DNA of 64,000 nucleotides from Nocardia takedensis NBRC 100417. GTDB lineage: Bacteria; Actinomycetota; Actinomycetes; Mycobacteriales; Mycobacteriaceae. Both the position numbers and the translations under genes were made by a program. Below the pieces are notes generated by a model. That model was not told the origin of the DNA, searched no databases, and saw only the letters and a list, made by a program, of their open reading frames with translations. Below, one piece after another: positions 1 to 8,227 of this stretch. Location of the stretch: the NCBI RefSeq assembly GCF_000308695.1, contig NZ_BAGG01000066.1, forward strand, positions 1 through 64,000, given 5' to 3'. How positions within the stretch are numbered: the stretch's first letter is position 1; the number at the start of each line of letters is the position of its first letter.

Positions 1-514
1 GGCCTGATGATCGTGCCGTTCGCGCGTCGGCGCGGCGGCGGGCGCGCTGAGTTCGCCGCTGCTGACCGAACGATGGGGGCCGCGGGGGCTCGCCGTCGGC
101 GCGACGGTCTTCGCGGTGGCGATCGGAGCGGTCGCGCTGCTCATCGACCCCGGCGCGAACCGGGTGGACACCGCCGCGCTCGCGACGCCGGTGGTGCTGG
201 CCGGACTGGGCGCCGGGTGGTTCGCCGCCCCGCTGCCGTCGGTGTTGATCGCCGACATCGCACCGGAGGCGGCAGGGGCGGCCTCCGGCACGGTGCCGAC
301 GCTGCAACAGATCGGCAGCGCGCTCGGTCCGGCCGCCTTCGGCGCGGTGCTCTACGCGGGGATCGCCGCGGGCCGCGTCGCGGACCCGGCGACCCGCGCC
401 GCCACCGTGGCGCACACCTATGCCACCGCGTTCACCACCGTGCTGTGGGTCATCGCCTGCCTTGCCGCGGTACTGGCCGCGGTGAGCCTGGCACTGCCCG
501 CGCGCGGGCGCTGA
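1..514 (+). CDS. MFS transporter, C-terminal part (partial, apparent frameshift)
   Basis: This is the 3' end of a membrane transporter; the 5' part lies outside the window. The open frame from about base 40 to the TGA at 512-514 encodes alternating hydrophobic segments and loops typical of the last helices of drug:H+ antiporter (DHA2-like) MFS proteins, with GTVPTLQQIGSALG near the middle. The first bases read as a good transmembrane segment (GLMIVPFA) in frame 1, but the following text fits the family only in frame 2, and frame 2 carries two stops at 5-10. A one-base shift between about 20 and 45 would explain this. Either the gene is broken or there is a sequence error. It ends 13 nt before the next gene and probably forms an operon with it. 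Confidence 0.7.
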
Positions 515-527
515 GAACAGGACGGCG

Positions 528-2084
528 ATGACGACCGAACAACGCTCCCGACCCGCGCGAGCCCCACGCGCGAGTGCGCCGATTCCCGCCTACGCGTGGC
601 GCGCGGTGGGGCCCGTAGCCTTGGTGGCCGGCCTGTTCGTGCTGGTCCGCGCCCCGCGCTACCCGTACTTCGGCGACGAACTGTATTTCCTGGCCGCCGG
701 GCGCAGGCCCGCGATCACCTACCTCGATCAAGGCCCCTTCGTCCCGCTGCTGGCCCGCCTGTGCGACACCCTCGCCCCGGATTCGCCGCTCGCCCTGCGT
801 CTTCCGGCGGTACTGGCCGGTGTGGCGGCGATCCTGGTGACGGCCGCCCTCGCCCGCGAATTCGGCGGCGGGGGCCGGGCGCAGGCGGTCGCGGCCCTCG
901 CCTACGCCACGAGCCCGTTCTTCGTCTCCCAGACCGCGTCGCTGTCGACCTTCGCCTTCGACGCCACCTGCGCGGCGACCGTGGTGTGGCTGATCGTGCG
1001 CTGGACCCGCGCGCGCGAGGATCGCCTGCTCTGGTTCGCGGCGCTGGTCCTGATGCTCGAACTCCAGATCAAGTGGTCCGCACCGCCGTTGCTGTGCGGT
1101 CTGGCCCTCGGGGTGGTGGTGTTCGGCCCGCGCGAATTGCCGCGCACACCCGCGCTGTGGGCGTGGACGGGCGCGGTACTGCTGACCGCGCTGCCGGGCT
1201 TGACCTGGCAGGCCCGCCGCGGCTGGCCCCAGTGGGCGATGGGCCCGGTGATCTCCGCCGAGCAGCGCGCCGCGACCGGCGGCGGCTTCGGCCTGGCCGT
1301 CCAGATCCCGGTGCTGGCCGGTCTGCTCGGCACGTTGCTGGCTCTCTGGGGCTGTTGGGTGCTGGTGCGCGCGAACCACTTCCGTCCTTACCGCTTCCTG
1401 CTGGTCGCGCTGGTCGCGCAAGTGGTGTTCGTGTTCGCGACCACCACCCGGCCCTACTTCGTCGCGAACCTGTTCCCGGCATTGTTCGCGGCGGGCGCGG
1501 TGGCCGCCGTCGCCGCGACCAGCGGACGGCTGCGCACCCTCGGCGTAAGCGTGGTCGCCCTGGCGAGCGCGGCGATCGCCGTGACGACGGTGCTGATCCT
1601 GCCGCGGCCGCTGTCGGAACTGCACACGCCCAGCGCCGACCGGGCCGCGCTCTACGGACGCCTGCGCACCTACGGGACGACCGGCTGGGACCGACTGGTC
1701 GAGACCGTCGACGCGGCCCACCGCGGCCTCGCCGAGGCCGACCGCCCCCGCACGGCGATCCTGGCCGACACCTATTGGCAGGCCGCCGCACTCGACCATC
1801 TGGCGCGACCCGACTGGCCCGAGGTGTACAGCCCCAACCGCGGATTCGCCGAATTCGGGCCGCCACCCGACCACGCCGAAGTGCTGCTCTACGTCGCCCC
1901 GCGCCGGATGGAGCCCACCTTGGGCCGTTTCTTCGGCGAGGTCACCGCCGTCGGCGTGCTCGACGACCCGCTCGGCTTCCCCGGCATCGACCGCGACGTG
2001 GTCGTGTTCCGCTGCGAACGCCTCCTGCGCCCGTGGCCGACGACCTGGCCCGAACTGATCCGCTACGAACTCGACGCCGACTGA
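528..2084 (+). CDS. GT39/ArnT-like membrane glycosyltransferase
   Basis: The 518-residue polytopic membrane protein resembles the GT39/PMT_2 superfamily, which transfers sugars from polyprenyl-phosphate donors on the outer face of the membrane. After a basic N-terminus and the first helix (about residues 25-45) it has an acidic loop, YPYFGDELYF, the usual position of the catalytic Asp/Glu in this family, followed by ITYLDQGPFVPL. Eight or more hydrophobic segments follow, then a soluble C-terminal region of about 160 residues. The start is set by an AGGA about 5 nt upstream. It sits between the MFS gene and gpgS, 67 nt before the latter. The sugar and acceptor cannot be told from sequence; a cell-envelope glycan is the likely target. 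Confidence 0.8.
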   Translation: MTTEQRSRPARAPRASAPIPAYAWRAVGPVALVAGLFVLVRAPRYPYFGDELYFLAAGRRPAITYLDQGPFVPLLARLCDTLAPDSPLALRLPAVLAGVAAILVTAALAREFGGGGRAQAVAALAYATSPFFVSQTASLSTFAFDATCAATVVWLIVRWTRAREDRLLWFAALVLMLELQIKWSAPPLLCGLALGVVVFGPRELPRTPALWAWTGAVLLTALPGLTWQARRGWPQWAMGPVISAEQRAATGGGFGLAVQIPVLAGLLGTLLALWGCWVLVRANHFRPYRFLLVALVAQVVFVFATTTRPYFVANLFPALFAAGAVAAVAATSGRLRTLGVSVVALASAAIAVTTVLILPRPLSELHTPSADRAALYGRLRTYGTTGWDRLVETVDAAHRGLAEADRPRTAILADTYWQAAALDHLARPDWPEVYSPNRGFAEFGPPPDHAEVLLYVAPRRMEPTLGRFFGEVTAVGVLDDPLGFPGIDRDVVVFRCERLLRPWPTTWPELIRYELDAD

Positions 2085-2151
2085 GTCGCCCCGCGACCGT
2101 TCGAGCAGTCCCGCGCCGGGCTTCCGCGCGGGGAAAAGGAAAGGACCGACG

Positions 2152-3069
2152 ATGCCCTACCAGGACCCGCGCGAGCTGGTCGCGGCGAAAGACGGGCGCA
2201 CGATCTCCGTCGTGCTACCCGCGCTGGACGAACAGGACACGGTGGCCGGGGTGATCGGCTCGATCTCGGCATGGGTCGGCACGCTCGTGGACGAAGTGCT
2301 GGTGATCGACTCCGGGTCGCGCGACGCCACCGTGGAACGGGCCCGCGCCGCGGGCGCCACCGTCTACACCCGCGAACAGGCGCTGCCCGCCCTCGGGCCG
2401 CGGCCGGGCAAGGGGGAGGTGCTGTGGCGCTCGCTGGCGGTGGCGACCGGCGACATCGTCGTCTTCGTCGACTCGGATCTGGTCGATCCCGATCCCGGAC
2501 TGGTGCCCGCCTTGGTCGCCCCGCTGTTGAACAGCCCGCGCGTGCGGATGGTCAAGGGCTACTACCGGCGTCCGCTGCCCGCCGAACGGCGCGACACCGG
2601 CGGCGGGCGCGTCACCGAACTGGTGGCGCGTCCGCTGTTGACCGCGCTCGCCCCGGCGCTGGCCGAGATCGTGCAGCCCTTGGGCGGGGAGTACGCCGCG
2701 ACCCGGGAACTGTTGGCCGCCTTGCCGTTCGCGCCCGGCTACGGAGTGGAGATCGGGTTGCTGCTCGACACCTGTGCCCGGCACGGCATCGAGGCCATCG
2801 CGCAGGTCGATCTGGGTGTGCGGGTGCACCGAAACCGGCCGACCCACGAACTGGCGGTGATGAGCCGCCAGGTCATCGCGACGATGCTGACCCGCCTGGG
2901 CATCGCCGACTCCGGACTCGGGTTGATCCAGTTCCTGCCCGAGGGGGCGAGCTGGCGCCGGGTCCCCAGCACCGTCTCGGTCGCCGACCGGCCGCCGATG
3001 AACTCACTGCGCCCCAGGTTGACCGAACCCGTCGCCGCCCGTCCGCTCTCGCGAGGCGGCGTCCGATGA
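2152..3069 (+). CDS. gpgS: Glucosyl-3-phosphoglycerate synthase
   Basis: This enzyme transfers glucose from a nucleotide sugar to 3-phosphoglycerate, the first step of methylglucose lipopolysaccharide (MGLP) synthesis. MGLP binds fatty acyl chains in mycobacteria and nocardiae. The 305 residues match the GT81 GpgS family throughout: the nucleotide-binding start SVVLPALDEQDT (about 19-30), the metal-binding DSD at about 107-109, the acceptor-site stretch RVTELVARPLL, and PLGGEYAATREL followed by GYGVEIGLL. The sequence closely follows what I recall of the Mycobacterium enzyme, and the length is usual. An AAGGAAAGGA ribosome site precedes the ATG. Its TGA overlaps the ATG of the next gene (ATGA), so the two are probably translationally coupled. 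Confidence 0.95.
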   Translation: MPYQDPRELVAAKDGRTISVVLPALDEQDTVAGVIGSISAWVGTLVDEVLVIDSGSRDATVERARAAGATVYTREQALPALGPRPGKGEVLWRSLAVATGDIVVFVDSDLVDPDPGLVPALVAPLLNSPRVRMVKGYYRRPLPAERRDTGGGRVTELVARPLLTALAPALAEIVQPLGGEYAATRELLAALPFAPGYGVEIGLLLDTCARHGIEAIAQVDLGVRVHRNRPTHELAVMSRQVIATMLTRLGIADSGLGLIQFLPEGASWRRVPSTVSVADRPPMNSLRPRLTEPVAARPLSRGGVR

Positions 3070-4082
3070 CCCGCGGACCGCGCCGAACCCTGCTGCTCGC
3101 CGCCGCCTGTGTGCTGCTCGCCGCGCCCACCGCCCACGCGGGCCCGGAACAGACCCTGCCACCTGCCCAGGCCCCCGACGGCTCGACCATCGACAGCGCG
3201 GTGCGCACCGACCAGGGCTACCTCGACCTCGAGGTGTACTCGGCGGCCATGGACACCGTGATCCCGGTGAAAGTGCTGCCCGCGCGCGACGATTCGCGTC
3301 CCGCGCCCACGCTGTACCTGCTCAACGGCGCGGCGGGCGGGCACGGCGGCTCGAGCTGGTTCGACCGCACCGACGTGCCCGAGTTCTTCGCCGACAAACA
3401 CGTCAACATCGTCATCCCCATCGGCGGAGCAGGCAGCTACTTCACCGACTGGCTCCGACCCGACCCCGTCCTCGGACGCATGGCCTGGACCACCTTCCTC
3501 ACCCGCGAACTACCCCCCATCATCGACACCGCACTCCACACCACCAAAGCCAACGCCATCGCCGGCATCTCCATGGCCGCCACCAGCGTCTTCCAACTCG
3601 CCATCGCCGCACCCGGCCTCTACCGCGCCATCGGCTCCTACAGCGGCTGCATCCGCACCAGCGACCCCCTCGGCCAAGCCATGGTCGCCGCCGTCGTCGC
3701 CCGCTCCCGAGGCGACGCCGCGAACATGTGGGGACCCCCGCAGGACCCCGCCTGGACGGTCAACGACCCCTTCCTCAACGCCGAGAAACTGCGCGGCACA
3801 GCGCTCTACATCTCCACCGGCACCGGCCTGCCCGGCCGCTTCGACACCCCCACCAGCCCCGGCATCGACGGCGACCCGAACAAATACCTCGACCGCCTCG
3901 CCGTCGGCGGCGGCGTCGAAGCGGTCACCCGCTACTGCGTGCAGACCTTCGGACAGCGTCTGGCGGAGTTGGGAATTCCCGCCACCGTCGTCATCCGCCC
4001 CACCGGCACCCACTCCTGGGGCTACTGGCAGGACGAACTCCACGACTCCTGGCCCCTGCTCGCCGCCACCCTCGACCTGTGA
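3066..4082 (+). CDS. Secreted mycolyltransferase / antigen 85-like esterase
   Basis: This is an exported alpha/beta-hydrolase of the antigen 85 / corynemycolyltransferase type, which moves mycolic acids onto trehalose or arabinogalactan outside the membrane. The 338 residues start with a Sec signal peptide (basic MTRGPRR, hydrophobic core, AHA-G cleavage site near residue 25). Family landmarks follow: LYLLNGAAGG, the GGAGSYFTDW loop, the nucleophile elbow GISMAA with Ser169, and the catalytic His in GTHSWGYW at about residue 316. The family's acid residue was not pinned down. The ATG lies within the end of gpgS (4-nt overlap). Pairing with a gene of lipid-binding polysaccharide synthesis fits an envelope-lipid operon. 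The trehalose-binding residues were not checked, so the acceptor is open. Confidence 0.88.
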   Translation: MTRGPRRTLLLAAACVLLAAPTAHAGPEQTLPPAQAPDGSTIDSAVRTDQGYLDLEVYSAAMDTVIPVKVLPARDDSRPAPTLYLLNGAAGGHGGSSWFDRTDVPEFFADKHVNIVIPIGGAGSYFTDWLRPDPVLGRMAWTTFLTRELPPIIDTALHTTKANAIAGISMAATSVFQLAIAAPGLYRAIGSYSGCIRTSDPLGQAMVAAVVARSRGDAANMWGPPQDPAWTVNDPFLNAEKLRGTALYISTGTGLPGRFDTPTSPGIDGDPNKYLDRLAVGGGVEAVTRYCVQTFGQRLAELGIPATVVIRPTGTHSWGYWQDELHDSWPLLAATLDL

Positions 4083-4094
4083 GAGTCCCGCCCG

Positions 4095-4223
4095 TCACCA
4101 CGTGCGCACGTCCGCCGGACGCGCGATCAAGCCGTAGCGTCGTCGGCCGGCCTCGGATAGGCGGCCCAGGGCGACGCGCCCGTCGGGCATCAGCAGGCGG
4201 GGCGGCTGGCGCGCACGGCGTAG
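4095..4223 (-). pseudogene. Possible C-terminal remnant of an unknown gene
   Basis: In the 448-bp stretch between the convergent mycolyltransferase and PucR genes, one minus-strand frame gives a protein-like ending (LLMPDGRVALGRLSEAGRRR and then YGLIARPADVRTW) before a TGA at 4095-4097. No ribosome site or convincing start is visible, and the frame becomes less protein-like upstream of about 4223. It could be the tail of a decayed gene or a small unrecognised protein. I do not know the family. The rest of the stretch (4224-4530) shows no clear gene or terminator on either strand. Confidence 0.25.
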
Positions 4224-4530
4224 CGCCGAGGGATGGGCAATCGACCCGACCGCGCCGGATTTCCATCTCGGCGCGGTCGGATTCGCCCAACCGGTGAAAG
4301 TCCGTACCCGCGAAATTCGAGCAGTCGGCCGCCTGGGTCGTCCTGCCCGGTCCGATCACCGACCTCGCGCGGGGTGAAGAAAGCATCCAGGATCAGCGGG
4401 CTCTGGGCCGGTTCGCTGTTCATTCCGCCCGCCCGGCACAGTCGATCGGTCGCTTCGGGAAGGTCGACGGGAGTGTCGACAGTAGGGTCAGCGGCAATGG
4501 GGGTGTCCGTCGTTCGACGGACCGTGGCGC

Positions 4531-5742
4531 TCAGCCGGCGGCGGTCCGCTCGGGCAGGGTCTGTTCGCGACGCTGGGAGCGGCGGTAGGCGTGGGCGATC
4601 AGGGCGCACTGGAGGTGGAACAGGCCCGATTGTTTGGCGGGGTCGTATCCGGTGAGTTCCTGGATGCGCCGCAGGCGGTAGTCGACGGTGTTGCGGTGCA
4701 GTTTCAGCATTCGCGCGGTGTCCTGGCGGCGCAGGTTGTTCTGGATGTAGAGCAGCAGGGTCTGCAACAGGCCGGGGTGGTCCTCGAGCGGGTCGATGGC
4801 GGCGGCCAGGCGGTCCATCGCGGGGCCGGGGCGGGTGAGCTGGTATTCCAGTGCCAGGTCGCCGAATTCGTAGAGTCCGGGCCGCATGTGCAGGCGCTGG
4901 GCGACGTCGAGCAGTTCGTGTGCGCTGTCGGCGACCTGGCGGATCTGGGTGCGCGCGCCGCAGAGGACCGCGGCGGTGAGCGGGGTCTGCGCGGCGCGGG
5001 AGAGGTCTTCGACCAGGCCGGTGAGGGTTTCGCGATCGGCGTCGCAGGCCGGGACCAGTACGGTGCCGCCGTGCACGCCCAGCACGGCCAGCGTGGACAG
5101 CGCGTGGTGTTCGGTGAGCGCGCGCTGCACCCGTTCCAGGGTGCCGCGGGCGGTGACTTCGCGGGCCGGATCGGGGCCGTCGACGTGCCGCCGGGGGATC
5201 GAGACGGCCAGCACCGCATAGGAATCGGCGAGCGGAGCGCCCTGCGGCACGTCCTGCCCGTCGCCTGCCAGCGCGGAGGCGAGGCGGTGCAGCGGGGTAC
5301 GAAGGTGTCCGACGCGGCCGTCGACGTCCTGGATGTAGGCGACCGACACCGCGGCGGTCAGTCGCTCGCGGACCTGGAGGAACCGTTTGACGACGGTGGC
5401 CATCCGGTGCGGGTCGCGGGTGGCGGTGGAGGTCACGACCCGGTCGAAGGCCTGGTCGCCCGCGCTGCGGACCGCGCGCTGGATGGCCTCGAGCGAAACC
5501 CCTTGGCGTGACCAGGCTCTGGTGATGCGGCGCACCTGGTCGAGTTGGGCGGTCATGGTGGCCTCGGGGACCACGGCCCGGTTGACGGTCTCGGTGAGCA
5601 GTTCCGCGCACAGGCGCGCGAGCGCCGGGTCGTCGCAGCGCGGCGCGTCGCCGGAGCGCGGGCCGGGTCGGTCGGCGGCGGGGTGGGGTCCGGTCGCGGC
5701 GGTGGTGGTCTTCGGGTCGGTGAACTTGGCGATGGCGGACAT
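4531..5742 (-). CDS. PucR/CdaR-type transcriptional regulator (copy 1)
   Basis: This 403-residue regulator has the PucR-family layout: an N-terminal helical sensor region, a central GGDEF-like fold region (about 180-300) and a C-terminal helix-turn-helix. The HTH text LRRQDTARMLKLHRNTVDYR followed by LRRIQELTGYDP is the hallmark of PucR C-terminal domains. The ATG at 5742 is preferred over an upstream GTG at 5784 because GGAG lies 9-10 nt upstream of it. The gene is divergent from the SRPBCC-ligase gene at 6126 and shares a 383-bp upstream region with it that is rich in repeated GCATC elements, so it probably controls that gene and possibly itself. A shorter paralogue lies at 9800-10723. The effector is unknown. 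Confidence 0.85.
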   Translation of the reverse strand: MSAIAKFTDPKTTTAATGPHPAADRPGPRSGDAPRCDDPALARLCAELLTETVNRAVVPEATMTAQLDQVRRITRAWSRQGVSLEAIQRAVRSAGDQAFDRVVTSTATRDPHRMATVVKRFLQVRERLTAAVSVAYIQDVDGRVGHLRTPLHRLASALAGDGQDVPQGAPLADSYAVLAVSIPRRHVDGPDPAREVTARGTLERVQRALTEHHALSTLAVLGVHGGTVLVPACDADRETLTGLVEDLSRAAQTPLTAAVLCGARTQIRQVADSAHELLDVAQRLHMRPGLYEFGDLALEYQLTRPGPAMDRLAAAIDPLEDHPGLLQTLLLYIQNNLRRQDTARMLKLHRNTVDYRLRRIQELTGYDPAKQSGLFHLQCALIAHAYRRSQRREQTLPERTAAG

Positions 5743-5847
5743 CGGTGGTGCTCCGTTCGAGTCGCGGATCAGCCAGGGCGGCACTGCGTTCCGGGTTCGA
5801 TGATGGTTCGCCGCCGCCGGGTGATCCGGCCACGATGATGTGGCTGT

Positions 5848-5909
5848 AACAATGCATCAATATACGGTGCATCGTCAGTACTGCGCATCAGATTTGGATA
5901 CATTGTTGC
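5848..5909. promoter_or_regulatory. Operator-like repeat cluster between divergent pucR and ligase genes
   Basis: GCATC occurs three times at nearly one-and-a-half-turn spacing (5854-5858, 5869-5873, 5885-5889). AACAATGCATC (5848-5858) and GATACATTGTT (5897-5907) form an 11-base inverted repeat with one mismatch. GATTTGGATACATTGTTGC at 5891-5909 is almost identical (18 of 19) to 15175-15193 upstream of the Tat-exported oxidoreductase. GCATCAATA (5854-5862) recurs at 10782-10790 upstream of the second pucR. These are direct sequence observations; binding by PucR or a TetR is inference. Confidence 0.5.
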
Positions 5910-6125
5910 GCACCGCCCCGTATCGAGGCAGTCCGCGCCCGCGAAATCGTGGCCTGTCCGGGACATGCACGGCGCGATCGCGCCGGTGAGCTTGCACTAC
6001 GGACCGGATCGGGCGGGCTGTGGGCTCTCCAGCGCCCGCGTCGAACTCCGAATCCGCGGCGCGGACCCCGGTAGCGTCTCGCACGGTCGACGGGCAGCGG
6101 AGCCGGCCGACGGGGAGTGTGGCTC

Positions 6126-8192
6126 ATGGTTACCGAAATTCTCGACACCACCCACGATGTCGCGGTCGGCCGCCGCGCGGTGTGGCAGGCCCTGAGCGAT
6201 CCGCACACCTACGTGCGACTGTTCGCGGGCATCGGCGGCTGCGAATACGTCGAACACATCGAGGACTGCCCGGTCCTGATGTTCCGGATCGGTGACGCGG
6301 CGCACGGCGTCGCGGACGTGCGGGTGCGGCTCATCATCGGGAAGACCTCCGGCGATCTGGAACTCTACTGCCCGGACCTGGGCAGTCTGGCCGCGATCCG
6401 GCTCCGGGACCGCGACGCGGGCACCAGGGTGACCGTCACCGTGTTCGCCCCGGGCCGTGTGCATCCGGTCGTCGCGGCGGGAACCAACGCCGAGGTGATC
6501 GCCTGGATCGAGGCCGGTCTGCGCCGGGTGGCCCAACGGTGCCGCGCGGAGCCGACCTCGGTACTCGGCGCGGGCGCCCCGCTGCGGCGACAGGCCGATG
6601 TCGTCCGCCGGATGCTCTCGACCGGGATCGTGCGGCCTTCGCGGCCCGACCACGGTCTCAAACAGTTGGCGGCACTGGCGAAATGGGGGCTGAGCCTGGC
6701 GGGCGGCTACGCCACCTCCGCGGCCTGCGCACCGGATCGGATCGCGGTGATCGACGCGCGCGGCAGCAGCACGTTCGCCGAGATCCAGCGCCGCACCGAC
6801 GCGCTGGCCTGCGCCCTGCTGGCGCGCGGACTCGGCGGCGGGCACACCGCCGCGGTGCTGGCGCGCAACCACGCCTCCCTGATCGAGATCATGGCCGCAG
6901 CGGGCAAAGCCGGTCTGGACCTGATCCTGCTCAACGCCGGCCTGTCCGGGCGGCAACTCGAGGACATCGCGCAGCGCGAACGACTCTCGGCGCTGATCGC
7001 CGACGCCGAATTCGACGACGTGGTGCGCTATCTCCCGCCGGGCACCCGCCGCCTGGCCACCACCGCGCGACCCGCACCGGGGGAGGAGAGCCTCGAGGAC
7101 CTGATCGCGGACGCGCCGAACGCGGTGCCGCGCAGACGGCGGCCCGGCCGCCTGGTGGTCCTGACCTCGGGCACCAGCGGCAAGCCGAAAGGCGCCCGCC
7201 GTCCCGATCCGAAGGGACTGGAACCGGTCGCCGCGGTGCTGTCCCGGATTCCGTTGGCGATGCAGGAGACCATGCTCATCGCCTCGCCGTTGTTCCACAC
7301 CTGGGGGCTCGGCATGCTGCAACTGAGTACGGCCCTGCGGGCGACGGTGGTGCTCCAGGAGCGCTTCGACGCCGAGAACTGCCTGCACCTGATCGCCGAG
7401 CACCGGGTGCGCACGCTGGTGGCGGTGCCGACGATGCTGCGACGCATCCTGGATCTGCCCGAGCGCGTGCGCGCGGCCCACGACCTGTCGAGTCTGCGCG
7501 TGGTGGCCTGCGGCGGCGCGCCGCTGTCGGCCTCGACCGTGCTGCGGTTCACCGAGACCTTCGGCGAGATCCTCTACAACGTCTACGGTTCCACCGAGGT
7601 CTCCTGGGCGACCGTGGCGACCCCCGAGGATCTGCGCGCCGCGCCCGCGACGGTCGGCCGCCCGCCCGCGGGCACCAGGATCGCGGTGCTGGGCCCGGAT
7701 CTGCGGCCGGTGCCGGTCGGCGCGACCGGCCGGATCTTCGTGGGCAACCCGATGCTGTTCGACGGCTACGTCAACGCGCGGCCGCCCGTGGAGTCCGACG
7801 GCATGCTCGACACCGGCGATCTCGGCTGCCTCGACGTCGCGGGTCGGCTGTTCGTCGACGGCCGCGACGACGAGATGGTCATCTCCGGCGGCGAGAAGTT
7901 CTTCCCGCGCCCGGTCGAGGAGGCCCTGGAATATCTCCCGCAGGTGCGCGAGGCCGCCGTGGTCGGTGTCCCCGATCCCGATTTCGGGCAACGTCTGGCC
8001 GCTTTCGTGGTGAAAAGTGAAGGCACCGGGTTGGATTCGCAGATGGTGCGCGATTACATCCGGCACCGGCTCGGCCGGGTCGCGGTTCCGCGCGACGTGA
8101 ACTTCCTGGCGGCGCTGCCGCGCGGGGACACCGGCAAGATCATCAAGCGGTTCCTGACCGCGCCCGATCCGGGAACCGCGCAGACCTCGTGA
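6126..8192 (+). CDS. SRPBCC domain fused to acyl-CoA synthetase (AMP-dependent ligase)
   Basis: This 688-residue two-domain protein has an N-terminal SRPBCC (polyketide cyclase-like, ligand-binding) domain of about 150 residues, then a complete adenylate-forming enzyme. The ligase should activate a carboxylic acid to an acyl-AMP and then to acyl-CoA. Core motifs are intact: the P-loop TSGTSGKPKGA at 347-357, FHTWGLGML, NVYGSTE, the hinge segment GDLGCLDVAGRLFVDGRDDE, GGEKFFP, and GDTGKIIKR with the catalytic Lys at about 671. The ATG at 6126 follows GGGGAG at 8 nt spacing. The SRPBCC fusion is unusual for a FadD-type ligase. It may present a hydrophobic substrate such as a lipid or sterol acid; the substrate is not readable. 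A degenerate paralogue lies at 11681-13483. Confidence 0.88.
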   Translation: MVTEILDTTHDVAVGRRAVWQALSDPHTYVRLFAGIGGCEYVEHIEDCPVLMFRIGDAAHGVADVRVRLIIGKTSGDLELYCPDLGSLAAIRLRDRDAGTRVTVTVFAPGRVHPVVAAGTNAEVIAWIEAGLRRVAQRCRAEPTSVLGAGAPLRRQADVVRRMLSTGIVRPSRPDHGLKQLAALAKWGLSLAGGYATSAACAPDRIAVIDARGSSTFAEIQRRTDALACALLARGLGGGHTAAVLARNHASLIEIMAAAGKAGLDLILLNAGLSGRQLEDIAQRERLSALIADAEFDDVVRYLPPGTRRLATTARPAPGEESLEDLIADAPNAVPRRRRPGRLVVLTSGTSGKPKGARRPDPKGLEPVAAVLSRIPLAMQETMLIASPLFHTWGLGMLQLSTALRATVVLQERFDAENCLHLIAEHRVRTLVAVPTMLRRILDLPERVRAAHDLSSLRVVACGGAPLSASTVLRFTETFGEILYNVYGSTEVSWATVATPEDLRAAPATVGRPPAGTRIAVLGPDLRPVPVGATGRIFVGNPMLFDGYVNARPPVESDGMLDTGDLGCLDVAGRLFVDGRDDEMVISGGEKFFPRPVEEALEYLPQVREAAVVGVPDPDFGQRLAAFVVKSEGTGLDSQMVRDYIRHRLGRVAVPRDVNFLAALPRGDTGKIIKRFLTAPDPGTAQTS

Positions 8193-8221
8193 GTCCCGGG
8201 GCGCGCGCGGCGCCCCGGGAC
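8193..8221. terminator. Bidirectional hairpin terminator
   Basis: GTCCCGGGGCGC (8193-8204) and GCGCCCCGGGAC (8210-8221) form a perfect 12-bp stem with a 5-nt loop. It sits exactly between the convergent ligase (ends 8192) and monooxygenase (ends 8228) genes. It lacks a strong U-tract. Confidence 0.7.
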
Positions 8222-8227
8222 GACCGG

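Noticed and set aside
4233..4655. + strand ORF at the end of the first PucR gene.
   Set aside because: Ser/Arg-rich text typical of an antisense frame; overlaps the PucR helix-turn-helix coding region.
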